Assembly (NCBI GenBank): GCA_012512265.1
Contig: JAAZEM010000136.1
Span: 1 to 64,000 of the forward strand
Source of the DNA: Armatimonadota bacterium
GTDB lineage: Bacteria > Armatimonadota > JAAZEB01
Direction of reading: 5' to 3'
DNA length: 64,000 nucleotides
Of the stretch, positions 33,642 to 43,181 are shown one piece after another. Numbering within the stretch: position 1 is the first letter of the stretch; each line of letters begins with the position of its first letter. The notes beneath the pieces are model-generated. The model did not search any database, was not told the DNA's origin, and was given only the letters and a program-made list of their open reading frames with translations. The position numbers and the translations under genes are program-made.

Positions 33642-34292
33642 TCACGGAGTGCCGCTCGCGCGATACTGCTGTTGATACTCCAGCACGCGCTCGACATACC
33701 GCTGTGTCTCCGGGATCGGGGGCACCTCGCCATAGCGGGCGACACGGTTCGGACCAGCGTTGTAGGCCGCAAGCGCCAGGCGCACATCGCCGAAGCGGCG
33801 CAGCTGCTCGGCCAGATACCGCACCCCGCCATCGGCGTTCTGCTCCACATCAAACGGGTCGCTCACTCCGAGGGAGCGGGCCGTGCCGGGCATCAGTTGC
33901 ATCAGGCCAAGCGCTCCGGAAGAGCTGACGGCAAGCGGGTTGAACCCGGATTCCGCCCGTGCCACGGCAACGGCGAGGCTTGGATCCACCCCGTGCCGGC
34001 GCGCCGCGCGGCGAACCGCCTCCTCCGCGTCATCCGCATCCGGCGCATGGCCCACCCAGCGCGGCGGCGGGGGCAGATTCGCCGGCGCGTCCCGGAGCGG
34101 CGCTGCCGCCATCGGCGCCACCGGGGCTGGGGGAAGCGTTCCGCTTTCCCCACTGCGCGATGCCGCCGCGAGCGCCTGCGCGAAGCTCGACGCCGGCGAG
34201 GCGCCTGCCTCCGCGGGCGGAGCCGAGATCGCCGAGAGCCGCTGCTCCAACACGGCGATCCGCGCCTCGACACGTTGCAGATTCTCCAGCAT
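33642..34292 (-). CDS. Lytic transglycosylase (SLT domain)
   Basis: A 216-residue protein. Residues 1-20 form a helix ([18 protein letters not shown]) and no export signal is evident. An Ala/Pro linker precedes an SLT-type lysozyme fold with the catalytic Glu in [38 protein letters not shown] and [11 protein letters not shown]. In flagellar operons such enzymes open the peptidoglycan for the rod, as FlgJ does in enterobacteria. GGGAGGAG precedes ATG 34292. Export through the flagellar secretion apparatus is a plausible inference. Confidence 0.9.
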   Translation of the reverse strand: MLENLQRVEARIAVLEQRLSAISAPPAEAGASPASSFAQALAAASRSGESGTLPPAPVAPMAAAPLRDAPANLPPPPRWVGHAPDADDAEEAVRRAARRHGVDPSLAVAVARAESGFNPLAVSSSGALGLMQLMPGTARSLGVSDPFDVEQNADGGVRYLAEQLRRFGDVRLALAAYNAGPNRVARYGEVPPIPETQRYVERVLEYQQQYRASGTP

Positions 34293-34309
34293 TCTGCTCC
34301 TCCCGCTCT

Positions 34310-34768
34310 CTACCCGGCGCGCTCTTCCACCCTGCGGGAGCACAACTCATCCACCTGGCGTTCTGCCGCAACCGCGGCCTCATACAGGTGCCGTCCCCAG
34401 GCCTTCTCACGAAGAAGCTCGACGGTCTTGCGCTGCGTGATCACCATCCGCGTCTGTTCCAGCTTCACCTCGCGCTGGCGGGTGATCTCTTCCTTCTGCC
34501 GCTGGGAATCGTGGATGGCCAGATCCAGCGAGCGCTCCGTGCTGGCCGCGGCGAGGACTTGGGAGCCACTCAAGGGAGCGTTGCCATCGACGAGGCGCCG
34601 GTGTACATCCTGCCGCTGCTGGCACAGGCGCGCGATTCGCTCCTCCTCCTGCTTCTCCCGATAGCGAAGGGCCGCCAGATCTGCCCGGGCTTGCTCTTCC
34701 CGAATGCGACGCACCTCCAAAACTGTCTGCAGGTTGAAGACAAAAGGTTTCACCCTACTCTGCTCCAT
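34310..34768 (-). CDS. fliJ: Flagellar export chaperone FliJ
   Basis: A 152-residue coiled-coil protein of FliJ length. [26 protein letters not shown] at the N-terminus is the family signature, followed by continuous heptads rich in Glu, Arg and Gln. It is the general chaperone/escort of the flagellar type III export gate and works with FliI and FliH. The ATG at 34768 overlaps the fliI stop by 14 nt, so the two are translationally coupled. Confidence 0.85.
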   Translation of the reverse strand: MEQSRVKPFVFNLQTVLEVRRIREEQARADLAALRYREKQEEERIARLCQQRQDVHRRLVDGNAPLSGSQVLAAASTERSLDLAIHDSQRQKEEITRQREVKLEQTRMVITQRKTVELLREKAWGRHLYEAAVAAERQVDELCSRRVEERAG

Positions 34769-36194
34769 TCTGCCCCACGCAACTCGCCAGCAGCCGCAAC
34801 GTTTCCTCATAGGGGGAGATCGCCTGAGCATCCTGCCGCAGGAACTGGCGGATCGCGTCGATGTGCGCGATGGCAGCATCGATCCGCGGGTTGCTCCCAG
34901 CCACATAGGCGCCGATGTTGATCAGGTCCTCTGCCTCGCGGTAAACAGCGAGGAGATCGCGCATCCGCGTGGCAGCCTGTCGGTGGTCTTCCTCGGTCAC
35001 CTCACTCATGATGCGGCTCACGCTGGAGAGCACATCGATCGCCGGATAGTGTCCCTGCCGCGCGAGATCCCGCGAGAGGACGATGTGACCGTCCAGAATT
35101 CCGCGCACAGTATCCGCGATCGGATCATTCATATCATCGGCATCCACGAGGACGGAGTAAAATCCGGTGATCGAGCCGCGCGATGCCGTGCCGGCGCGCT
35201 CGAGGAGCCTCGGAAGCGCGCCGAACACTGAAGGGGTGTAGCCACGTGTCGCCGGCGGCTCCCCGGCGGCCAGGCCAATCTCGCGCTGCGCCCAGGCAAA
35301 GCGGGTCAGCGAATCCATCATCAGAACCACATCCAGGCCCTGATCCCGGAAATACTCGGCAAATGTTGTGGCCACCGCGGCGCCGCGCAGGCGCTGAAGA
35401 GGCGATTGGTCCGAAGTCGCCACCACCACCACGGAGCGCCGCAGGCCCTCTTCGCGCAGGTCGCGCTCCAGGAACTCGCGCACTTCCCGGCCACGCTCTC
35501 CGATCAGGCCGATAACGTTGACATCCGCCGTTGAATGCCGGGCGATGCATCCCAGCAAGGTACTCTTCCCCACGCCGCTTCCAGCGAAGATGCCGATGCG
35601 CTGGCCGCGCCCGCACGTGAGCAGGCCATCAATGGCGCGGATCCCTGTCACCAGGGGCTGATTCACGCGCTCGCGAGTCAAAGGATCCGGCGGAGAGGCG
35701 TGGACCGCACGGAGCGTGGTGCCAAGGAGCGGGCCGCCGTTGTCGATGGGCCGGCCAAGGCCATCGAAGATCCGCCCCAGGCAGCTCTCGCCCACGGGCA
35801 CGCGCAGCGGAGCTCCGGTGGTCACCACCGTGCTCCCGGGCTCCAGGTTGCCCACCTCATCCATCGGCATCAGGATCAGCCGCTCGTCCTTGAAGCCGAC
35901 GACCTCGGCATAGATCTCCTTGCCATCCGCCGTGTGGATGCGACAGACCTCTCCGATGGCGCAGGGGGGGCCGATGGACTCGATGACGGTGCCCACCACC
36001 CGCACCACGCGCCCGCTGAGCAGGAAAGAGGCGACCTCACCCAGCCGGCTCATATAGGGCGATAGATCGATTTTTGGACAACGAGCCTCGAGGGCTGATC
36101 CGTGAGGGGTGTACCCTGGCCCGGCCTCTCCCTCGCGACCCTCATCCCCCAGGAATCCGGGGGTCTCAAGCATCGGCCGGCCATCGGCGATCAT
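34755..36194 (-). CDS. fliI: Flagellar export ATPase FliI
   Basis: A 479-residue FliI. Walker A GIFAGSGVGKSTLL, Walker B VLMMDSLTRFAWAQREIGL and GEPPATRGYTPSVFGALPRLLERAG are signatures of the flagellar/type III ATPase. It hydrolyses ATP to unfold export substrates at the basal body. The first 40 residues are more variable (FliH-binding). It overlaps fliH by 4 bp (ATGA) and fliJ by 14 bp. ATG 36194 is the overlap-coupled start. Confidence 0.96.
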   Translation of the reverse strand: MIADGRPMLETPGFLGDEGREGEAGPGYTPHGSALEARCPKIDLSPYMSRLGEVASFLLSGRVVRVVGTVIESIGPPCAIGEVCRIHTADGKEIYAEVVGFKDERLILMPMDEVGNLEPGSTVVTTGAPLRVPVGESCLGRIFDGLGRPIDNGGPLLGTTLRAVHASPPDPLTRERVNQPLVTGIRAIDGLLTCGRGQRIGIFAGSGVGKSTLLGCIARHSTADVNVIGLIGERGREVREFLERDLREEGLRRSVVVVATSDQSPLQRLRGAAVATTFAEYFRDQGLDVVLMMDSLTRFAWAQREIGLAAGEPPATRGYTPSVFGALPRLLERAGTASRGSITGFYSVLVDADDMNDPIADTVRGILDGHIVLSRDLARQGHYPAIDVLSSVSRIMSEVTEEDHRQAATRMRDLLAVYREAEDLINIGAYVAGSNPRIDAAIAHIDAIRQFLRQDAQAISPYEETLRLLASCVGQNGAE

Positions 36195-37033
36195 CCGGTG
36201 TCTCCCTCCTGAAGCGCTGTGGCGATCCGCTCCATCTGCGTCTCCAGGCGCGCATCGACGCTCCCCCGATCAGAATCGATCATGCATCCGCCGGGGCTGA
36301 CCAGGGGAGTGGCATGGATAGAGATCTCGGATGGACCGCCGGGGAGGCTGCTGGCAAGGTGCTGGCGCAACGCGTCCACGCTGGAGGGGTGCGCGCTCAC
36401 TCTCGCGGTTTGAGCATCTTTCAGCTGAAGGAGGGCGGCGCGCGCCACCCCTACGACAATCTCCGGATGCAGATCCACCTCCTGGCGGATGATCTTCTCC
36501 GCAATGGCCAGGGCGAGACGGACCACCTCGGGCTCCAGGTTCTCGAAGAAGAGGTCTCGCTCGGCCTGCACCGCCGCGCGCAGCGCCTCCAGATCCGCGA
36601 GGAGCCGGCGCTGAGCATCCTGAGCGGCCTCCATCCCCTCACGAAAGCCGCGCTCGCGCGCCTCCGCCTCCATCGCCTGTGCCTGCTGCTGGGCCTCGCG
36701 CAGAAACTCTGCAACCTGCGACCTCGCCTCGGCCAGCATCTGCTCCGCCTCGGCACGGATTGCGGCCGCCTCTTCTTCGGGGCTCGGGCCCGCCGGCTCC
36801 TCTTCCTCTTCCTCTTCATCCACCTCTGCCGTGGGCTCCGGGGGCGGCTCCGGCTCCGGCTCCGGCGGCTCTTCGATGGGGGCCTCTTCCTCGCACAAGA
36901 GCTCGGGCTCCGCCGCCTCATCCTCGTCGGGCACCAGCAACTCGGTATCGAAGGAGGGAAAGACGGGAGCGCTGATCACATGCGGCGCGTGATCCCGGTA
37001 GGGGGCTTTGAGCACTCTAGATAATGGTCTCAT
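36191..37033 (-). CDS. fliH: Flagellar export regulator FliH
   Basis: A 280-residue protein. Residues 30-90 are extremely acidic and Pro-rich (EEPPEPEPEPPPEP, EVDEEEEEEEPAG). A coiled coil (about 90-160) follows, then the conserved C-terminal FliH/HrpE domain (LEPEVVRLALAIAEKIIRQEVDLHPEIVVGVARAAL, LVSPGGCMIDSDRGSVDARLETQ). It binds and negatively regulates FliI. ATG 37033 lies inside fliG's 3' end; a GTG at 37042 is an alternative. The acidic N-terminal insert is unusual in length. Confidence 0.88.
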   Translation of the reverse strand: MRPLSRVLKAPYRDHAPHVISAPVFPSFDTELLVPDEDEAAEPELLCEEEAPIEEPPEPEPEPPPEPTAEVDEEEEEEEPAGPSPEEEAAAIRAEAEQMLAEARSQVAEFLREAQQQAQAMEAEARERGFREGMEAAQDAQRRLLADLEALRAAVQAERDLFFENLEPEVVRLALAIAEKIIRQEVDLHPEIVVGVARAALLQLKDAQTARVSAHPSSVDALRQHLASSLPGGPSEISIHATPLVSPGGCMIDSDRGSVDARLETQMERIATALQEGDTG

Positions 37034-38057
37034 TCTCCTCACCCCGCGAGATCACGACCTCGCCGGCCTCTTCGAGGGCACGGATCACCGAGACGATCTT
37101 CTGTTGGGCCGCTTCCACGTCACGCAGGCGCACGGCTCCCATGAACTCCATCTCTTCACGCAGCGATTGCGCAGCGCGTTCCGACATATTCTCGTAGATC
37201 ACGTTGCGCACGTTCTCCGGAGCGCCCTTGAGGGCCAACGCCAGGTCCTTGCCGTCCACTTCGCGCAACACGAGCTGGATATCGCGCCGACCCAGGGTGA
37301 TGATGTCCTCGAAGACGAAGAGGCGCTTCTTCACTTCCTCGGCGATCTCGGGGCTGTTCTCCATCAGGTCGTCCAGGATCGCGCGCTCCGTCGAGCGGTC
37401 GGCGCGGTTGAGGATATCTGCCAGCGCGGAGGGCCCACCCGCCTTATCGAAGTCCTGCGTCCCCGTCGCGGTGATGCGAGCCTGCAGGATGCCCTCTACT
37501 TCGCGCACCACCTCCGGCGAGGCGCGATCCATACCCACGATCCGGATGGCGACCTGGGCCTGCAGCTTCTGGGGCAGTCCGGAGAGGACCATAGCCGATG
37601 TCTCCGGTGGCAGGTGTGCCAGCACCAGCGCGATCGTCTGCGGGTGCTCGTTCTGGAGCAGCTGAAGCAATTGCGTCGGGTCGACGCTCTTGACCGAGTC
37701 GAAGGGCTGCACCTGGAGCATCGTCACCAGGCGCGAAATGATCTCACTGGCCGTCTCTTTGCCGAGTGCCTGCTGCAGAACACCCTGGGCATACTCAATG
37801 CCGCCCTCGATGATGCATTCCTGGGCGACGATCATCTGGGAGAACTCGGCGAGCACCGCGTCGCGCAGATCGGGAGAGACGTGCTTGATGCGCGCGATCT
37901 CCAGCGTCAGCATCTCGATCTCATCGCGGTTGAGGTGCTTCAAGACGTTGGCGGAAAGCTCTTGCCCCAGCGAGATCAGCACAATCGACGCCTTGCGCAC
38001 AGCCGGCAGCTGTGCCACCGGCACCGGGCGCTCTTCCATTCCGATCACCGGATCCAC
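37017..38057 (-). CDS. fliG: Flagellar motor switch protein FliG
   Basis: A 346-residue FliG with N, middle and C domains. Motifs: RKASIVLISLGQELSANVLKHL, HPQTIALVLAHLPPETSAMVLSGLP (middle EHPQ motif), FVFEDIITLGRRDIQLVLREVDGKDLALALKGAP and MSERAAQSLREEMEFMGAVRLRDVE with the charged torque helix. It converts ion flow into rotation and interacts with FliF and FliM. Located 95 bp after fliF. Confidence 0.96.
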   Translation of the reverse strand: MDPVIGMEERPVPVAQLPAVRKASIVLISLGQELSANVLKHLNRDEIEMLTLEIARIKHVSPDLRDAVLAEFSQMIVAQECIIEGGIEYAQGVLQQALGKETASEIISRLVTMLQVQPFDSVKSVDPTQLLQLLQNEHPQTIALVLAHLPPETSAMVLSGLPQKLQAQVAIRIVGMDRASPEVVREVEGILQARITATGTQDFDKAGGPSALADILNRADRSTERAILDDLMENSPEIAEEVKKRLFVFEDIITLGRRDIQLVLREVDGKDLALALKGAPENVRNVIYENMSERAAQSLREEMEFMGAVRLRDVEAAQQKIVSVIRALEEAGEVVISRGEENETII

Positions 38058-38152
38058 GGCAGATCCCTTTCTTCGCGCCTCTCCAAAGGAGGGGCACTCT
38101 CGAGTCCATTCAGGCCCAACTCCAGATGCCCCTCACACAGGCGCTCTATACG

Positions 38153-39859
38153 TCAGCGCTTCCCCTGGTTGATAAGCCAGCTTCTGAGGAGCCGCGCCAC
38201 GAACTCCGGATCTTCGGCCGCCAAGCGGCGCAGCCGCTCTTCCGTCGGGGAGATCGTCGGCAGTATCTCTGGCGGGCGCTCGGTTTCCTCTGGCTCCTCG
38301 GGCTCCGCCTCGGGCTCTGGCTCTGGCTCGACCGCTTCCTCCGGCGTGGCGGGGGATTCCTCCACCTGATCCAGGAGCTGGCCAACGGTTGGCGCGCTCT
38401 CCAGCGCAGGCGGCTCTTCCGATGGGGCCGGCAACATACCCGTCACCGGGACGGGGGAAGGCTTGCGTGTCGCCATACGCACCACCAAAAGCGCGAAGAT
38501 CATCAAGCCAAACAGGGCGACATAGCGCAGGATGGTGCCAATCATCTGTTTGCGCTCCATGGCGGCCAACTGCTTCTTCTCCTCTTCTGCCGCCTTCGTA
38601 TCAAACGCGATTCCCACGACCGAGATCTGATCGCCCCGAGCGATATCCAATCCGGCCGCCGCGGTCGCCGCGTCTCGCAATGCTTCGCGCTTCGCTTCAT
38701 CGATCGGTCCGTTGACCAGAATCGCCACGGACATCCGTATCGTCTCGCCCGGATGGCTGACGAGACGCTCCACTTTCTTCGAAACGTGATAGCGTGCCGT
38801 CGTCTCTCTTCGGACGTAGCCGGCGCCAGGGGATGTGTCCTCGGCCCGATAGCCGACCATTCCGGGAAGCATCCCCTGGATGTTCGAAGCGGCTCCTGGC
38901 ACCTGGCCCGCGTTCCGGCGGCCGGAGTAGTTCTCCTCAACGGTGTGCTGCTCGTTGAGCACCCCTTTTGCATCCTGGCCTTGTACCGCGGGCGTGTAGG
39001 TCTCCGTGTTGCTCTCCCTGCGCGTGAAGTCCATCTGAGCGCGCACGCGCACCACGGCCTGCTCTGGGCCGAGGGCCTTATCCAGCATGCTCTGGATCTC
39101 CCTCTGAACCTTGCGCTCGATCTGCGCCTGGAGCTTGAGCTGCGTCTCGGTCTGATCCGGGGTGGCGTCCGGATCCTCGTCCGCCATGACTTCCTCGGTG
39201 GAGAGGATGTTGCCGCGCGCGTCGATGAGAGTCACGTTCTCTGGCTTCAACCCGACAACGGCGCTGGAGACGAGGTGAACAATCCCCTTGATCTCGTTCT
39301 TCGCCAGGGGCTTCGTTCCCGAAAGGTGGAGCACCACCGAGGCCGTTGGCTCCTCGGCATCCTCCTGGTAGAGAGATGGCTCCGGGATGGTCAGGTGGAC
39401 GCGCGCCTGCTCTACCTGGGAGAGCTGCATGATCGTCTTGGCGAGCTCCGCCTGAAGCGCACGCTGGAAGTTCAGTTTCTGCGTGAACTCTGTCATCCCG
39501 AAGGGGGTCTTGTCGAAAAGCTCCCACCCAGGCCCGCTGCTCCGTGGCAGGCCCTCGGTTGCCATCTTCATCTTCAGCTCGTGGACCTGCTCGGAGGGCA
39601 CCTCGATGGCGCTGCCCCCATCGCTAATACGGTATGGGATCTTCTCGGATTTCAGGCGTTCGACAATCGCGCCGGCATCCTCGACGCTGAGTTGGCTATA
39701 GAGGCGGCTGTAGCGTGGTTGAAACGCCCACGCGAGGATCCCAAGGGCCGTAACCACGCTAATGAGCGCCAGCAGAACCAGGGTCTTCTGCCGTTGGCCC
39801 GGAAGCTGATCCCACCGCTCTCTCAAGCGGCTTGCGTTCTCTTTGAAGGCATCCGACAT
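38153..39859 (-). CDS. fliF: Flagellar MS-ring protein FliF
   Basis: A 568-residue FliF. Two membrane helices (about 26-46, VLLALISVVTALGILAWAF, and about 462-485) flank the ring-building region (YSRLYSQLSVEDAGAIVERLKSEKIPYRI, FGMTEFTQKLNFQRALQAELAKTI, VEQARVHLTIPEPSLY). The C-terminal end RLRRLAAEDPEFVARLLRSWLI is the FliG-binding motif. A long acidic/Pro-rich stretch lies before it. It forms the MS ring in the cytoplasmic membrane. Confidence 0.96.
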   Translation of the reverse strand: MSDAFKENASRLRERWDQLPGQRQKTLVLLALISVVTALGILAWAFQPRYSRLYSQLSVEDAGAIVERLKSEKIPYRISDGGSAIEVPSEQVHELKMKMATEGLPRSSGPGWELFDKTPFGMTEFTQKLNFQRALQAELAKTIMQLSQVEQARVHLTIPEPSLYQEDAEEPTASVVLHLSGTKPLAKNEIKGIVHLVSSAVVGLKPENVTLIDARGNILSTEEVMADEDPDATPDQTETQLKLQAQIERKVQREIQSMLDKALGPEQAVVRVRAQMDFTRRESNTETYTPAVQGQDAKGVLNEQHTVEENYSGRRNAGQVPGAASNIQGMLPGMVGYRAEDTSPGAGYVRRETTARYHVSKKVERLVSHPGETIRMSVAILVNGPIDEAKREALRDAATAAAGLDIARGDQISVVGIAFDTKAAEEEKKQLAAMERKQMIGTILRYVALFGLMIFALLVVRMATRKPSPVPVTGMLPAPSEEPPALESAPTVGQLLDQVEESPATPEEAVEPEPEPEAEPEEPEETERPPEILPTISPTEERLRRLAAEDPEFVARLLRSWLINQGKR

Positions 39860-39942
39860 GGCTGTTGATGAAGACTTTCCCCTGCCGACGGCGTTAGACC
39901 CTGATCCTGCCTGAGCCTACTCGCCCGCACCGCCCTCGGCGC

Positions 39943-40281
39943 TTAGAGCTGCATGCGCATGATCTCCTGGTACGACTCGATCGCCTTGTTCCTCACCTGG
40001 AGCGTGAGCTCCAGGGCAAGGCTTGCTTTCTGCACCGCGATCATGGCGGTGTGCAGATCCTCCACACTGCCCGTGCTCACCTTCTCCGAGAGGTCGTCTA
40101 CCTCCAGCTGGAGCCGGTTTACCTCGTTGAGGGAATCCCTCATCATCTCGCTGAAGGAGCGCGTCTCGTCAGCAGCGCCAGGCCGTGCTGCTTCACCGAG
40201 CGGCAATCCCGGCTGCACGCGCTCCACCGGGTCTGGTACCGGCACCCGGATCAGGGAGTCGCCAGGAAACGCGATTCTCAT
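39943..40281 (-). CDS. fliE: Flagellar hook-basal body protein FliE
   Basis: A 112-residue FliE of standard length. FSEMMRDSLNEVNRLQLEVDDLSEKVSTGSVEDLHTAMIAVQKASLALELTLQVRNKAIESYQEIMRMQ covers the full family domain, including its near-universal C-terminal end; it links the MS ring and rod. Its ATG overlaps the flgC stop (ATGA). Confidence 0.95.
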   Translation of the reverse strand: MRIAFPGDSLIRVPVPDPVERVQPGLPLGEAARPGAADETRSFSEMMRDSLNEVNRLQLEVDDLSEKVSTGSVEDLHTAMIAVQKASLALELTLQVRNKAIESYQEIMRMQL

Positions 40282-40667
40282 TGGCCAATCTCCAGCGCCT
40301 TCAGCGCCATGCGCTTGGCGGCGGTCAAAGCGGAAACGTTTGCCTCATAGGCACGTGTCGCCGAGATCATGTCGACCATCTCGATCGCCACCTGGACATT
40401 GGGCAGCTGAACATAGCCCTGCGCGTCGGCGTCGGGATGCGCCGGCTCATACACGCGTGGCCCCGGGGTGGGATCCGTGACGACCCCAGCCACCGCCACC
40501 CCCTCATTGAGCACTTCGCGTAAGGTCACCATCTTGCGCTGGTAGGGACCGCCCTCGGGAGTGCGCGTGCTCTCCGCGTTCGCCAGGTTCGTCGCGATCG
40601 TATCCATGCGGACGCGCTGGGCAGAGAGAGCCGAGCCGCTGATCTCAAATGCGGTAAACAGACGCAC
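40278..40667 (-). CDS. flgC: Flagellar proximal rod protein FlgC
   Basis: A 129-residue FlgC. AFEISGSALSAQRVRMDTIATNLANAEST matches the rod-protein N-terminus (N-L-A-N motif), and the C-terminal segment VQVAIEMVDMISATRAYEANVSALTAAKRMALKALEIG is the conserved helical terminus. It stands directly after flgB with only one base between stop and start. Confidence 0.95.
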   Translation of the reverse strand: MRLFTAFEISGSALSAQRVRMDTIATNLANAESTRTPEGGPYQRKMVTLREVLNEGVAVAGVVTDPTPGPRVYEPAHPDADAQGYVQLPNVQVAIEMVDMISATRAYEANVSALTAAKRMALKALEIGQ

Positions 40668-40668
40668 G

Positions 40669-41049
40669 CTAACGCCTCCCTTCCATGATCGCGGTGCGCA
40701 AGAGGCGCACCCGAGCCGATGTCATGCGCGACACCGCCTCGTAGTGGAGGGCGTTCTCGGCCATCATCGCGCCCTCCAGGTCAATATCCACGTTGTTGCC
40801 ATCGGCGCGCAGTGATGTCCCGATCCGCTCCACCCTTGGCATCACCGATGACACCTTACGCGCGCGCTCATCTGGATTGCCCGGCGTGTCGAGGGCGCGC
40901 GCCAGGGCTTCTTCGAAACGGACCACTGAACGCTTGTAGCCAGGCGTGTCGATGTTGGCCATGTTTTGGGCGATGGCCCGCTGCCGGACAGCCGCCGCAT
41001 CGAGCGACCGCTCCAGCGCGCCCCAGGTTGCATCCTGCAGGAATCCCAT
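40669..41049 (-). CDS. flgB: Flagellar proximal rod protein FlgB
   Basis: A 126-residue FlgB. ERSLDAAAVRQRAIAQNMANIDTPGYKRSVVRFEEAL is the rod-protein signature (NMAN...TPGYK). The C-terminus has LEGAMMAENALHYEAVSRMTSARVRLLRTAI. First gene of the flagellar operon. ATG 41049 has a GGAGGTG ribosome site; an earlier in-frame ATG at 41061 lacks one. A sigma-54-like promoter lies about 60 bp upstream. Confidence 0.94.
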   Translation of the reverse strand: MGFLQDATWGALERSLDAAAVRQRAIAQNMANIDTPGYKRSVVRFEEALARALDTPGNPDERARKVSSVMPRVERIGTSLRADGNNVDIDLEGAMMAENALHYEAVSRMTSARVRLLRTAIMEGRR

Positions 41050-41110
41050 GGGCACCTCCATCCAACGTTAGCTGGCCCCCAAGGGGGCGATGGACCCGCA
41101 AAGGTATTCC

Positions 41111-41124
41111 GCAAGCAGGATGCC
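41111..41124 (-). promoter_or_regulatory. Possible sigma-54 (-24/-12) promoter before flgB
   Basis: Read on the minus strand: GGCATCCTGCTTGC, i.e. GG-N10-GC with GGCA and TTGC matching the RpoN consensus. Transcription would start near 41100, about 50 nt before the flgB ATG. The rest of the 338-bp gap shows no strong sigma-70 promoter. Short degenerate motif, so moderate support only. Confidence 0.5.
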
Positions 41125-41387
41125 GCGAATCGATCTCCGGGGCCAGAACGCCAGGAATACCGCCTCTACTGCAGTCCGAGTGGCTGCAAAGAGCGCCAAC
41201 GTTCGCTGAGACGGAGGCGGCACTCCCCTTCGGGTGTGGGGTGTTTCGTCTCGCGGACGGTCGACTGGCCCAAGGTGGGAAAGCCCGAGCGCGCCAGATG
41301 CCAGACAAGGACTCGCATGGAGTAGCATGGCTTTGGGGAGAATCGGGACATCCTCAAGGCATCCGCTGCGGTTTTTTGCGCCAGGGT
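41125..41387. other. Remainder of flgB-rpoN intergenic region
   Basis: No gene recognised. It would hold enhancer sites for a sigma-54 activator. A T6 run occurs at about 41371-41376 just past the rpoN stop, but without a matching hairpin. Confidence 0.35.
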
Positions 41388-42773
41388 TCAGCGGGAGGCG
41401 CGATAACGGCGCCGGCGCTCGGCGTAGGCGGGAACACCCAGCTCCTCGCGGTACTTGCTCACCGTACGCCGGGCGATGTCAATGCCATCGGCTCGCAACC
41501 GGTCCGCGATATCATCGTCCCGGAGCGGCGCGGCAGGATCCTCGGCGCGCAGCAGCGCCTCAATCCGCCGCTTGATGGCGCCGGCCACATCGAAGAAGAC
41601 CTCGAACGGCACAATGCTACCCGAGGGGAGCTCGACGCACTTGCCGATGGTCGCACGACAGACAGTGGACTCGCTCAGGCCCATCTGGAGCGCGACGTCG
41701 CGTCGGGTGAGAGGGCGGAGGGCCTGCGCATCACCTTCAACAAAGGCGCGCTGCTGGGCGATCACGTACTCCGTCACCCGTTGCAGCGTGCGCGCGCGCC
41801 GCGCCAACCCCTTGAGCAGGAATCGTGCGCGCTCGAGCGCCTCTTGCACATGGCTTCGCTCGTCCTCGCTGAACGTGCCCTTCCCGCGCTGCATTGCCCG
41901 GCAGATATTCTGATACTCGCGGTTGATGCACAGAGAGGAGGCCTGCAGGTCGATATCGGTCACTTCCACCCGGTAGCCTGCGCTCGTGCGCCGCACGCAC
42001 ACATCCGGGATCAGCGGGGCTTCTTGGGCGTTCATCTCCCAGGGCGGCCGCACCCCCCGCCCCGGGTAGGGCACCAAGTACCGGCGGATGAAGGCATAGC
42101 CTTCCTGTATTCTCTGCTCGCTATAGCCCAAATGGCGCGACATCGCCTCGAAATCCTGGCGGACCAAGAGGTCCCAACCGCGCTCGAGGATCTCGCCGGC
42201 GAGGGCGGCATCCCGGTGCTCCGTCCAATTACCAGCGCGCAGCTGAAGCAGCAGGCACTCGCGCAGGTCGCGTGCTCCGACCCCGGGCGGGTCCAACGCC
42301 TGAATGATATGCAGCACTGCCTCGACCGCATCCAGGCTCTTGCCCAGTTCCTCGGCCACCTCGAGGAGAGGCACGCTCAGATAGCCGTTGTCGTCGATGC
42401 ACTCGATCAGATAGCGCCCCACAGCGCGCTCTTCGGGCAAGCTGACGGTAACGAACTGACGCCAGAGATGGTCGCGCAGCGTTTCATGGGCCGGCAGATC
42501 TGCGGTTAAATCGGACTCCTCATCATCAGACGCCCGCTCCCTCCACCGGGATGGCGTTTCCAGCACGGGGGTGGTAGGAAAAGGGCACGTGAAGGGTGTC
42601 GTCGTGTCGGCAACGGTCTCGCGCAGATCCAAAGCCGGGTTATTCTCTAGCTCCTCTTCCAGATGGTTGCGGAGCTCCTCCGCGTTCATGCGGAGAATCA
42701 TGCTCGCAACGATTTGCTCCGGGATCATCCGGACAGACATCTCTTGCCGGAGGCTGAGCGTTTGATCCACCAC
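41388..42773 (-). CDS. rpoN: RNA polymerase sigma-54 factor
   Basis: A 461-residue RpoN. Region I is Gln/Leu-rich (MVDQTLSLRQEMSVRMIPEQIVASMILRMNAEELRNHLEEELENNPAL). The core-binding domain contains VGRYLIECIDDNGYL and LDPPGVGARDLRECLLLQL. The helix-turn-helix LTRRDVALQMGLSESTVCRAT and the RpoN box ARRTVSKYREELGVP (consensus ARRTVAKYRE, Ser for Ala) bind the -24 and -12 elements. Start is one of two consecutive GTG codons (42773/42770). A TATTAT -10-like box lies 27 bp upstream without a good -35. Immediately upstream of the flagellar operon. Confidence 0.95.
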   Translation of the reverse strand: MVDQTLSLRQEMSVRMIPEQIVASMILRMNAEELRNHLEEELENNPALDLRETVADTTTPFTCPFPTTPVLETPSRWRERASDDEESDLTADLPAHETLRDHLWRQFVTVSLPEERAVGRYLIECIDDNGYLSVPLLEVAEELGKSLDAVEAVLHIIQALDPPGVGARDLRECLLLQLRAGNWTEHRDAALAGEILERGWDLLVRQDFEAMSRHLGYSEQRIQEGYAFIRRYLVPYPGRGVRPPWEMNAQEAPLIPDVCVRRTSAGYRVEVTDIDLQASSLCINREYQNICRAMQRGKGTFSEDERSHVQEALERARFLLKGLARRARTLQRVTEYVIAQQRAFVEGDAQALRPLTRRDVALQMGLSESTVCRATIGKCVELPSGSIVPFEVFFDVAGAIKRRIEALLRAEDPAAPLRDDDIADRLRADGIDIARRTVSKYREELGVPAYAERRRRYRASR

Positions 42774-43181
42774 GGAACTCCCACGTTACTCGCGTCGTCA
42801 TAATAGTGTCTGTCTCTGGTCCCGCTCCATTCGTGTGGGGGGGTGGCCTCGTTACTGAGGCGGCAGATGTGCCTTCTCAGATGAATGTTGGCGGCGCTTA
42901 AGCGCCGGGCGAAGCCAGCCGAACGATGACACGGAGGCCGTTGAGGACCTCTCAGGATGGTTCGAGGTGGCGGCTCCTCAAGCCATATCAGGCCACCCGT
43001 GCAGTATGCCCACAGCGAGCAGAAGGCCGGTTCAGGGTCACAGGAATCGCGACGCTGGGGATTGCCACCACAGCGCCAGCTCTTGACGCGAGCGAATGAT
43101 GCAGGCCGAACAATCGGCCCGGCGGCATCCTGGCCCCATTAGCTACCTACTGCAATCTCCGTGCCGCGTTTTTCGAGGCGT
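42774..43181. other. Gap between the histidine kinase and rpoN with a palindrome
   Basis: No gene recognised. Contains a perfect 16-bp palindrome CGGCGCTTAAGCGCCG at 42892-42907 and a short GCCTC/GAGGC hairpin near 42848-42860. A possible regulatory site or terminator of the kinase gene; no coding signal. Confidence 0.4.
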
